Below are positions 4,978 to 11,998 of a DNA stretch of 13,139 nt, piece after piece. The notes under the pieces were generated by a model. The model did not search any database. It saw nothing but the letters and a program-made list of their open reading frames with translations, and was not told the DNA's origin. Position numbers and translations under genes: made by a program. Source of the stretch: JAUWQU01 sp964605095 (GTDB taxonomy: Bacteria; Planctomycetota; Phycisphaerae; SM23-33); assembly GCA_964605095.1 (NCBI GenBank), contig CAZSBS010000133.1, positions 1-13,139 of the forward strand. The letters run 5' to 3'. The first letter of the stretch is position 1. Each line of letters starts with the position of its first letter.

Positions 4978-6327
4978 TCACCCCTTCGCCTTCATTCGCC
5001 CGGCCTTGAATATCGGGGCGTAGATATCCGCATCGCGGACGACGCATCCGCTCATCCCGCCGTCGCGCATGATCTGCGAACACGAGCTGCACGCCACGCA
5101 GACCTTGTGGGGGTCCATCCGCCCGGTCTGGAGGATGTCACGGGCAAAGTCCGGGTACGCCAGCGACCCACGCCCGAGGCCCACCATCGTGGTCCAGCCG
5201 TCGCGGATGAGCCCCGCGCCGAACGCTGCGGCGTACTGCCGCAGCCAGGAGTAGCCTGAGCCGATTATCGTGAAGCCGGGATGGGCCTTCTGCACGTCGC
5301 GGACGATCTCAATTATGCGGATCAGCCCCGTGAGCGGATCCTCCGGCGGATCGGGCCAACTGGCGATCATCATGTCGGCCGGGCGGTTCACGTGCGGGTT
5401 CAAGTACGGATTCCCAATCGTCAGATTGATCCCGCCGAAGCCCGTCTCCCGCAGTTGGCCGATAAGGCGGATCGGCTCGGCCAGGTCCGGCTTGTCGACG
5501 TCGTGCTTGTCCACGCCCCAGCCGAAGGGATATGCGATGGCGTCGTACACGTTCAGCCGGCAGGTTACCTCGATTGCCCCGCCGAGCGCCTTTCGCACGC
5601 GGACGGCAGTCTCGCGGAGCATCCGTGTGCGGTTCGCGTAACTGCCGCCGTAGCGGCTGTTTTCGCGTGTGAACGACGCCAGCAGCTCGCTGAGCAGATA
5701 GCCGTGGCTGCTCTTTATGTCCACCGCGTCAAAGCCGGCCTCGGCCGCCAGGATCGCCTGTGCCACGTAGGCGTCCTGGAGTTCATCGAGTTGCTCGTCG
5801 GTAATCAGCGGATAGTCGGCCGGCAGATCGTGGGCGCCATCCAGCACGGCGGAGTGATGGGCGATGATCGGCGCGGGCCTGGTTCCCGGCTTGCTGTACC
5901 GCCCGGAATGGGTCATCTGGAGCACGCAGATAGGCTCGTATCCGACGGCCTGCCTGGCGGCGTCCTTGGCGGCGCGGACCATCGCGGCGAAGGCCTCGAC
6001 GTTGCCTTTGTGCAGTGATAACTGCCGCGGGCCGGCCTTGGCCTGCGGCACTATCGCGCAGGCTTCCCACCAGATCAGGCCCGCCCCGCCTGCGCCGAGG
6101 CGACGGTACTTGCGAACCGTAAGTTCGCTCGGCGAGCCGTCGGGCAACCCGTCGCAGCCTTCCATAGGCTGGCAGACAAGCCGGTTGGGCGCCGTCAGCC
6201 GCCCGTAAGAGACGCTCTGCCCAAGAATAGAAAGATCATCGTCGGCGGGCAGCGCATGGCCGCGATCGGCCAAAACCTGCCTTAGCCGCTCCAACGATCG
6301 GTATGAAAACCTTCTCGCCGATTCCAT
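4978..6327 (-). CDS. NADH:flavin oxidoreductase, old yellow enzyme family, with a C-terminal four-cysteine cluster
   Basis: A 449-residue protein with the FMN-binding TIM barrel of the OYE/2,4-dienoyl-CoA reductase family. Visible marks are LTAPNRLVCQPMEGCDG (44-60) at the first strand, QMTHSGRYS (137-145), AAEAGFDAVDIKSSHGYLLS (194-213) with the HGY motif, ENSRYGGS (222-229), and the phosphate-binding end TIIGSGYSWLRQ and LIRDGWTTMVGLGRGSLAYP. Near the C-terminus CVACSSC plus C428 gives CxxCxxCx11C (C410, C413, C416, C428), the spacing class that holds a [4Fe-4S] cluster in dienoyl-CoA reductase and trimethylamine dehydrogenase. Those enzymes continue into an FAD/NAD domain, but this protein stops after about 20 residues, so it would need a separate electron donor. 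The substrate is unknown. GGAG lies close to the ATG on the minus strand, and a TATACT box sits eight bases upstream of the start. Confidence 0.9.
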   Translation of the reverse strand: MESARRFSYRSLERLRQVLADRGHALPADDDLSILGQSVSYGRLTAPNRLVCQPMEGCDGLPDGSPSELTVRKYRRLGAGGAGLIWWEACAIVPQAKAGPRQLSLHKGNVEAFAAMVRAAKDAARQAVGYEPICVLQMTHSGRYSKPGTRPAPIIAHHSAVLDGAHDLPADYPLITDEQLDELQDAYVAQAILAAEAGFDAVDIKSSHGYLLSELLASFTRENSRYGGSYANRTRMLRETAVRVRKALGGAIEVTCRLNVYDAIAYPFGWGVDKHDVDKPDLAEPIRLIGQLRETGFGGINLTIGNPYLNPHVNRPADMMIASWPDPPEDPLTGLIRIIEIVRDVQKAHPGFTIIGSGYSWLRQYAAAFGAGLIRDGWTTMVGLGRGSLAYPDFARDILQTGRMDPHKVCVACSSCSQIMRDGGMSGCVVRDADIYAPIFKAGRMKAKG

Positions 6328-6459
6328 GTTCTCCGAGTATACGGCGGGAGGGTCCGAAAAGAAGGTCCTAGCCCATACTCTTAGGTCTTAGGGTGGCGGG
6401 AGCGGTTGGACCATCCCGGCCGCAAGCAGATGCGGGATCGTTTGGCCCACAATCCGCAA

Positions 6460-9156
6460 TCAATCGTGCCCGTCCGCCAAGCTGCGCGCTAGCGCGCGGT
6501 AATCGCACTTGCCGGTGCCGAGGACCGGGATCTCGTCGAGTTGGATTACTCGTCGGATATTGTGCAGCGGCGAGAGTCCGGCGTCGCGGATGGCACGGTT
6601 GACGGCCTCGCGGGCCAGCGGGCGCGTGGTGAACAGGACGATCTCAACCTGTCCCTCTTGCCCGGCGGCCTCGACGGCCAGCGAAGGGCCTGCCGGCGCC
6701 TGACCCTGCTGGGCCGCGGCGTCGCTGGAGCCGTCCGGCGGGGCCTCGAACGCACCGGCCAGGACCGACTCGATCGCCGGCAGCGAGATCATCTCGCCGC
6801 CCATCTTCACGAACCGCTTCAGTCGCCCGCTGAATCGCAGCACGCCTCCGCGCTCCTCGACCACCAGGTCGCCGGTGCGATACCACTGCCGCCCGTCGAA
6901 CTCGACAAAAGGGCTTGGCCCGTCGTAGTGCATGTACCCGCCGAACACGCTTGGCCCGCGGACCAGCAACATGCCCTGGCTGCCCGGCTCTGCGCGCCGC
7001 GACCCGGTCTCGACGTCCACGATCGCCCACTGGATCGACCCCATCGGCTCGCCGATGGTCCCCCGCCGGCTTCGGCCCGGACGGTTGACCGATACGATCG
7101 GCGAGCACTCCGTCACGCCGTAGCCCTCCAGCACCTCCATCTCGGGATTCACCTGCTCGAGCCGGTCATAGGTCCGCTCGGGGCATTTCTCGGCCCCCGT
7201 CACAGCCAGGCGGAGCGATGATACTTGTTCCGCCGTCGCGGCGCGGGCGATGGCGTCGAGGAACGTCGGCGTGCCGGCCATGATCGTCGTGCGGTACGCC
7301 TCGATGATGCGGGCCAGCGTGGCGGCCTCGGTGGGGTCCGGGTGATGCGCCACGGGCGCGCCTATGCACAGGGGCAGCACGGTGGTGACGGTCAGGCCGA
7401 AGGAATGGAACGGCGGCAGGATGCCCAGCAGGCGGTCGCCGCGGCGGATGACCTCCAGCGCCGCGATATCGCGAATGTTGGCCAGGATGTTCGCGTGCGT
7501 GAGCGGCACGGCCTTGGGCAGTGCCTCCGAGCCGCTGGTGAACAGTACGACGGCCGGGGCGTCAGGCGAGAGCCTGGCGGCGGCCTTGTCAAGCGACGCC
7601 CACGACAGGCGGCTGGCGAGAGCGGCGGCGAGCTTTGTCAGCTTGGAGACCCCGCCGGCAAGGTCCTCCAGATGCGCGAACATTCCCTCGGCCGGGGCAA
7701 GGTCCACGCCCTGAGCCTTGAGCCGCTCGACGAGCCTCCTGGCCGTTACGATGCGCTTCACTCCGACGAGCGACAGGCAATGATCGAGGTTCCGCGCACC
7801 GACGGTCCAGTTGACCAACACGGGGGTCTTGCCCGCCAGCAAAGTCGCCATGTAGACGATGTCCGCCGCCACACCGGCCGGCAGAAGAATGCCCACGCTA
7901 TCGCCCGGCATCCGCTCGATCAGCGGGCGCAGGACCATCACGCCCAGCACCACGTCGCGGTATGTCCGCATGCCGCTTGCCTGGTCGGCAACGATGGGCC
8001 GGTTCGCACCATGCCGGGCCTGGGCCAGGAACACTTGGGGAATCGTCGCCCCGTCCGGCAGGTCCAGCGCGGCGCCCGCCGCGCCCGGAGGCACAGAGAG
8101 CCACTTCGCCGGGATGGGCTTCATCTCGGCAAGCCTGGCCGAGACCGCCTGCCCGGCCGCCGCGAACAATACGTCACCCACCGTCTGTAGCGACTCGACG
8201 TCGCCGGGCGGATACCCGAACTCCCCTGCCAGCCAGGTTAGCATCTCGGCTCGGGCGAGGCTGTCCAGGCCCAGGTCGCGGGCGAGGTTGAGCTTGTCGG
8301 CAATGTCCGCGATGCCTGTTCGCTCGCGGAGGTATTCGATCACGGTTTGCCGCGTCGCCTCCGGCACAGACGAGATGTCCCCGACAGCCGAGGCGTACTG
8401 CGGCTCGGGTATATCGTGGATGCCGCCGCGCTGCCAGAGAGTGTACGGCACGTAGGTCGCAGGCGGGGCGTCTGAGTTGTAGAACTCCTCCAGCCAGCGG
8501 TTAAGGGCCTCGCGGTCGGCGTTTCGCGGCAGTTCGTCGGCCTCGACAAACTCCAGGTCCACCGATCGCCTCGGCGCGAAGAACACCCCGCATGCCAGCA
8601 GCGCGGGGATGCCCTTTTTCAGCACCTGGGCCACCGACGGCACGCGGCCATGGGCGTAGCTGAAGCCACTGCCCCACAAGCCGCGATCGCGGACAAGCAC
8701 GATCCGCACGTCAGGGATCTGGTCGAGTATCCATCGCACGGCAGAGTTCCCGTGGAGGTTCTCATCTCGCGACCGCATAAGCCGCCCGGCCGGGTATATC
8801 ACCACGTTGTCGCCGTTTCGCAGGGCCTCGACGCAGCGTGCGAGCCCCTGCTCAATCGCCTGCCTTACCGCCGGGCCGCCCTTGCCGGGGTCCGGGATGG
8901 GAATGACGCCGATCAGCCTGGCGAGGTTGCGGATGAAGAACAGGTCGATCTGATCCTCATCGGCCAGGAAGCGAGCCCGGAAGGTCTTCATAAGCGTCAC
9001 GGCCATGATTACGGGATCGATCAGGGCCGGGTGATTGGGCAGGAATAGGATGCCCCGCGTGCCTTTGGCGGCGACGGCTTGAAGCCCCCGCGCGGCAACG
9101 CGATACCGCAGCCAGATTGCCAGCCGCCCAAGCAATCGCACCAGCAGGTAGATCAT
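6460..9156 (-). CDS. aas: PlsC acyltransferase - ACP - acyl-ACP synthetase fusion (Aas-like)
   Basis: An 898-residue enzyme expected to re-acylate lysophospholipid, or acylate glycerol-phosphate, with fatty acids it activates itself. Residues 1-230 are a PlsC/LPLAT domain with N-H-PALI-D (H42 and D47, the HX4D motif) and YPAGR (121-125) where FPEG is usual. Residues about 265-335 are a carrier-protein domain with LARDLGLDSLARAEM and Ser299 as the likely phosphopantetheine site. The rest is an ANL adenylating enzyme: TSGSEALPK (540-548), EGYGVTECSP (677-686), YRTGD (759-763), GRLKRFVKMGGE (777-788), and the catalytic lysine in GTGKCDY (K883). E. coli Aas has the first and last parts but no carrier domain. 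The start chosen here is the ATG overlapping the transporter stop as ATGA (9153-9156), with GGGAG seven bases upstream. An upstream ATG at 9192 would add 12 residues and overlap more. The protein is probably membrane-associated through the hydrophobic N-terminus. Confidence 0.9.
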   Translation of the reverse strand: MIYLLVRLLGRLAIWLRYRVAARGLQAVAAKGTRGILFLPNHPALIDPVIMAVTLMKTFRARFLADEDQIDLFFIRNLARLIGVIPIPDPGKGGPAVRQAIEQGLARCVEALRNGDNVVIYPAGRLMRSRDENLHGNSAVRWILDQIPDVRIVLVRDRGLWGSGFSYAHGRVPSVAQVLKKGIPALLACGVFFAPRRSVDLEFVEADELPRNADREALNRWLEEFYNSDAPPATYVPYTLWQRGGIHDIPEPQYASAVGDISSVPEATRQTVIEYLRERTGIADIADKLNLARDLGLDSLARAEMLTWLAGEFGYPPGDVESLQTVGDVLFAAAGQAVSARLAEMKPIPAKWLSVPPGAAGAALDLPDGATIPQVFLAQARHGANRPIVADQASGMRTYRDVVLGVMVLRPLIERMPGDSVGILLPAGVAADIVYMATLLAGKTPVLVNWTVGARNLDHCLSLVGVKRIVTARRLVERLKAQGVDLAPAEGMFAHLEDLAGGVSKLTKLAAALASRLSWASLDKAAARLSPDAPAVVLFTSGSEALPKAVPLTHANILANIRDIAALEVIRRGDRLLGILPPFHSFGLTVTTVLPLCIGAPVAHHPDPTEAATLARIIEAYRTTIMAGTPTFLDAIARAATAEQVSSLRLAVTGAEKCPERTYDRLEQVNPEMEVLEGYGVTECSPIVSVNRPGRSRRGTIGEPMGSIQWAIVDVETGSRRAEPGSQGMLLVRGPSVFGGYMHYDGPSPFVEFDGRQWYRTGDLVVEERGGVLRFSGRLKRFVKMGGEMISLPAIESVLAGAFEAPPDGSSDAAAQQGQAPAGPSLAVEAAGQEGQVEIVLFTTRPLAREAVNRAIRDAGLSPLHNIRRVIQLDEIPVLGTGKCDYRALARSLADGHD

Positions 9157-10421
9157 GCGTTGTTCTCCCGGACGCCACGAAGCGCCAGCCACAGCGCCAC
9201 CGCCGCCAGAAGCGAAAGCCCGCCCAGCAGCGCGAAGCTCATCGAGGGCCTGATGTGCTTGTTAAGCAAGTTGGCCAGCGGCCCCGACGCCATGATGCCA
9301 ATGAACACCATAAAGTTTGTCGCCGAGATTACCTCCCCGCGCCTCTCGGCCGGGGGACGAACCTGCACGAAACTCTCGCACGGAATCATGAACAAACCGC
9401 CGGAAATGCCCGCCACGATGAGCCCCAGCAGGATGCAATAGTATCGCACGGGCTCGGACGGCAAGGCCGCTGCCGTCGCGACCATGCCCATCCCGGCCGC
9501 AAGGCCCATCGCCGCCGGGGCCAGCACGCGATGCCATCGCGGGCCGGTGGCAACTTTGCCGGCCAGCAGCCCCCCCGCCGCTATGCCGCAAAGCTCCGCC
9601 ACGAGCATTCCGCTGGTGGCCGAGCCGCTGTAGCCGAGTTGCTCCTTGCCCAGAATATTGATGACCAGTATCTCCATCGACCCGACGAACCACACGAACA
9701 TGTCCGCGACGATAGTGATGCCGAGCCGCCGGTCGGCGAAGCAATGGCAGATCGTCCGGATGGAGTCCAGTGGGCCGGTCCACGGAAACTTTCGGGCGTT
9801 GTGCATTGCGGCCGGACGATGCGGAACACCGAAACTGGCCGCAAAGCCCACACCCGCCACGCAAAGGGCCGTAATCGCGACAATGAATCGCCCGGCCGGG
9901 AAGCCAAAGACCTGGCCCCGGCTGTCCAGCTCGAAGCCCGCCACGGCCACGCCCAGCAGGATGGCGACCGTAACAAATACCCTCAGCACCCCGTTGGCGG
10001 TGGTGACGTACGACGCGGGATAGAGTTCCGGTATCGAGCCGTTGAGGCTCGGGCCGAAAATGCACGATTGCAGGCCCATCGTGCTCACCATTGCGATGAT
10101 CAGCCACCACGAGCCGGTCAGCAGCCCCGCCGCCCCGCATATCATCGCCAACACCTCCATGCCCTTGGCGCCAATGACGATGTGCCGCTTTGCGAACCTG
10201 TCCGCCAGCCAGCCCGCCGGTGCCGCCAGCAGCACGAACGGCACCGTGAACAGCGAGAGCATCCAGCCCTGGAACTCCTTGTGGCCCGCGTCAATGGCCA
10301 GCAGCATCGCCGCTTGCTTGAAGAAGTTGTCGTTAAAGACCCCCAGCGAATAGCTCGCCGCCATCGCGACAAACTTCCCGCGCGCGCCGCGTATTTGTTG
10401 TCGGATTAACGGATCGTCCAT
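9153..10421 (-). CDS. lplT: MFS transporter, LplT-like lysophospholipid transporter
   Basis: A 422-residue major facilitator protein with about 12 hydrophobic segments. The N-terminus carries SLGVFNDNFFKQAAMLLAI (25-43), typical of the LplT group and of planctomycete transporters fused or linked to acyltransferases. MFS motif A appears as GWLADRFAKRH (70-80) between helices 2 and 3. A cytoplasmic loop, SFVQVRPPAERRGEVISATN, resembles the LplT-family signature before helix 11. LplT moves lysophosphatidyl-ethanolamine and related lipids across the inner membrane for re-acylation by Aas. Its gene is followed immediately by aas in Enterobacteria, and the same order with a 4-base overlap is seen here, which supports the assignment. 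No strong ribosome-binding site is visible before the ATG. The upstream gap of 227 bases is filled with repeats. The exact substrate remains an inference. Confidence 0.85.
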   Translation of the reverse strand: MDDPLIRQQIRGARGKFVAMAASYSLGVFNDNFFKQAAMLLAIDAGHKEFQGWMLSLFTVPFVLLAAPAGWLADRFAKRHIVIGAKGMEVLAMICGAAGLLTGSWWLIIAMVSTMGLQSCIFGPSLNGSIPELYPASYVTTANGVLRVFVTVAILLGVAVAGFELDSRGQVFGFPAGRFIVAITALCVAGVGFAASFGVPHRPAAMHNARKFPWTGPLDSIRTICHCFADRRLGITIVADMFVWFVGSMEILVINILGKEQLGYSGSATSGMLVAELCGIAAGGLLAGKVATGPRWHRVLAPAAMGLAAGMGMVATAAALPSEPVRYYCILLGLIVAGISGGLFMIPCESFVQVRPPAERRGEVISATNFMVFIGIMASGPLANLLNKHIRPSMSFALLGGLSLLAAVALWLALRGVRENNA

Positions 10422-10438
10422 TCGATTGCGAAGTCCGG

Positions 10439-10640
10439 GTGCTGGGTTCCCTTGTTCCGCCTTCTTCTTTTGCCGGGTTCCTGCTCGCTGAAGCGAACAG
10501 GCCTCAACAGCCGATCACGGAACACCAGCAACGGAACAATGTGTTCTCGGTTCCGTCGTTCCGTTTTTCCCGGTTCCAGGTTCCCGGTTCCCAATACCGC
10601 CTTTTGCTTTTCCCGGCTACCGGCTACTGGCCACGGGCTA
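10439..10640 (+). repeat. dispersed GGTTCCCGG-type intergenic repeat, copy C (tandem sub-copies)
   Basis: Almost the whole gap between lplT and gpsA is repeat. Sub-copy one (10444-10481) reads GGGTTCCCTTGTTCCGCC then TTCTTCTTTTGCCGGGTTCC. A degenerate one follows around 10545-10568. The best (10569-10620) reads CCCGGTTCCAGGTTCCCGG, then TTCCCAATACCGCC, then TTTTGCTTTTCCCGGCTAC, with CGGCTAC iterated afterwards. A small hairpin, TCGC-TGAA-GCGA, lies at 10485-10496. It shares the core order with copies A and B. No promoter for lplT is evident within it. Confidence 0.65.
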
Positions 10641-10648
10641 CTGTCTTC

Positions 10649-11653
10649 TCACTCCGCCTTGAGCGGCCGGGCCATCAGGCCGTCAATGGCGTCGCCCGGA
10701 GCAACATTGTTGAACAGCACGTCATATATGGCGCTGGTTATCGGCATTGCTACACCATGCCGCCTTGCCAGTTCCATCACGCTGGCGGTTGTGGCCACGC
10801 CCTCGACGACGCCGTGGGCGGCCGCGAGGGCCTCACCGACGCTCATCCCCCTGCCGATTGCCTCGCCGAGGCAGCGATTCCGCCCCACCGGTGAAATGCA
10901 CGTGGTCACAAGGTCGCCAATGCCCGCAATGCCCGCGAACGTCTCGGCCTGGGCCTCCATCGCCATCCCCAGACGCGTTATCTCGCTCAGGCCCCGGCTG
11001 ACCAGGGCCGCCTTGGCGTTGTCGCCCGCCTTCATGCCGTCCAGCACCCCCGCCGCGATGGCGATTACGTTCTTCGTCGCCCCGGCTATCTCCACGCCCG
11101 GCAGGTCCGGGTTCGTGTACACGCGGAAGTAAGGCCTGCTTATCAATGCCTGCACCCGCGCCGCGAGGTCCGGCCGCGTGGCTGCGACCACCACCGTCGC
11201 CGGCAGCCGCCGCGCCAGCTCCGGCGCTATCGACGGCCCAGACAGCGCCGCCAAAGCCCGCCCCGGCCCGCCAAGGCAGTCCGCCAGCACCTCCGTCGGC
11301 CGAAGCAGCGTGTGGTTCTCGATCCCCTTTGCCACCGAGCATATCGGCAGGTCCGCCGGGCACCGCCCCGCCAGACGTCCCCACACGCCGCGGATAAACT
11401 GCGCCGGCACGGCCGAGATCGCCAGGCTCACGCCCGCAAACGCCTTGGCATCGTCGCTGGTCACCCGCACCCCATCCGGCAGCTTGGCGCCGGGCAGGAA
11501 ACACTTGTTCTCACGGTCCGCTGCGACCTGCCGCGCCTGGTCCGCAAACGCCGACCACAAGACCACATCGTGCCCGTTCTCCGCGAGCATGATCGCGCAG
11601 ATCGTCCCCATCCCACCGTCACCGATAACGCACAGTTTCTCCGCCGTCGCCAT
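10649..11653 (-). CDS. gpsA: glycerol-3-phosphate dehydrogenase [NAD(P)+]
   Basis: A 334-residue cytoplasmic enzyme that reduces dihydroxyacetone phosphate to sn-glycerol-3-phosphate, the backbone for phospholipids. The N-terminal Rossmann domain has KLCVIGDGGMGT (6-17), where most relatives have GAGSWGT. SVAKGIE (106-112) and LSGPSIAPE (137-145) are the conserved middle motifs. The C-terminal helical domain has the catalytic lysine in GATKNVIAIAAGVLDG (K194), NAKAALVSRGLSEITRLG (212-229), and GIGDLVTTC (244-252). Length and motifs are complete. The frame stays open for 68 codons upstream to an ATG at 11857, but that extension has no family resemblance and would overlap the divergent promoter region, so the ATG at 11651-11653 is chosen. 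The ribosome-binding site is weak (GAGG about 14 bases before). It fits with the downstream lplT-aas pair as lipid metabolism. Confidence 0.95.
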   Translation of the reverse strand: MATAEKLCVIGDGGMGTICAIMLAENGHDVVLWSAFADQARQVAADRENKCFLPGAKLPDGVRVTSDDAKAFAGVSLAISAVPAQFIRGVWGRLAGRCPADLPICSVAKGIENHTLLRPTEVLADCLGGPGRALAALSGPSIAPELARRLPATVVVAATRPDLAARVQALISRPYFRVYTNPDLPGVEIAGATKNVIAIAAGVLDGMKAGDNAKAALVSRGLSEITRLGMAMEAQAETFAGIAGIGDLVTTCISPVGRNRCLGEAIGRGMSVGEALAAAHGVVEGVATTASVMELARRHGVAMPITSAIYDVLFNNVAPGDAIDGLMARPLKAE

Positions 11654-11837
11654 AGGTCGTAACCTATCCTCGCGGAGGAGTCCTGTCCACACCGAATCGC
11701 CATGACGGGACATAACTTGCCGCCCTGTGGCATGTTCGCTTCGACGGCAATGCGAGAACCCCATGAAATCGTGTTTACCCGTGCGCCGCACCATTTTCGG
11801 AGTCTCAAAATAAACGCCGAGTTCTTTCCGGTTTGTG

Positions 11838-11865
11838 TTGACAAGACGGCATATCATGTTAAAAT
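11838..11865 (+). promoter_or_regulatory. sigma70-type promoter, TTGACA-16-TAAAAT
   Basis: A perfect -35 hexamer TTGACA (11838-11843) is followed after 16 bases by TAAAAT (11860-11865), one base from consensus. It stands in a locally AT-rich patch in otherwise GC-rich DNA. Transcription should begin near 11872 and give a leader of about 127 bases for the secreted repeat protein. Confidence 0.75.
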
Positions 11866-11953
11866 TTCGTCGGTTTGCGCTGGATCGTCGGCCATTGGGC
11901 TATCTGTATTTGCCAGCCGGTCCGACACATTTCGTTCCAAGGCAGCATAGAAA

Positions 11954-11974
11954 AGCAGTGTGAACCGCACTGCT
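11954..11974 (+). promoter_or_regulatory. leader hairpin just upstream of the ribosome-binding site
   Basis: AGCAGTG (11954-11960) and CACTGCT (11968-11974) form a perfect 7-bp stem with the 7-base loop TGAACCG. It ends 10 bases before the Shine-Dalgarno sequence. It may protect the 5' end or tune translation. No T-run follows, so it is not an attenuator by itself. Confidence 0.6.
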
Positions 11975-11984
11975 GCTTGCCGGG

Positions 11985-11992
11985 AAAGGAGG
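11985..11992 (+). promoter_or_regulatory. strong Shine-Dalgarno site AAAGGAGG
   Basis: AAAGGAGG, close to the full anti-16S complement, lies six bases before the ATG at 11999. It is the best ribosome-binding site in the window and fixes the start of the following gene. Confidence 0.85.
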
Positions 11993-11998
11993 TCGTCC

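Larger units (their letters stand above)
11654..11998. other. divergent gap between gpsA and the secreted repeat-protein gene
   Basis: This 345-bp region separates genes read away from each other. The right half holds a recognisable plus-strand promoter, an untranslated leader of about 130 bases with a hairpin, and a strong ribosome-binding site. The left half should contain the gpsA promoter, but I could not pick a convincing minus-strand -35/-10 pair. The minus-strand frame that runs from gpsA through 11857 is treated as chance. Confidence 0.6.

Noticed and set aside
5281..6018. 245-residue plus-strand frame inside the OYE-family gene
   Set aside because: Shadow of a gene with clear OYE motifs on the other strand.
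7225..8190. 321-residue plus-strand frame inside aas
   Set aside because: Arg/Gly/His-rich antisense shadow; the minus strand has ANL and ACP motifs throughout.
9157..9192. 12-residue longer start for the Aas-like protein
   Set aside because: The ATG at 9156 has a Shine-Dalgarno sequence and the classic ATGA overlap with the transporter stop; the longer start has neither.
9117..10409. 430-residue plus-strand frame opposite the transporter
   Set aside because: Low-complexity His/Arg/Gln antisense frame; the minus-strand product is a clear MFS protein.
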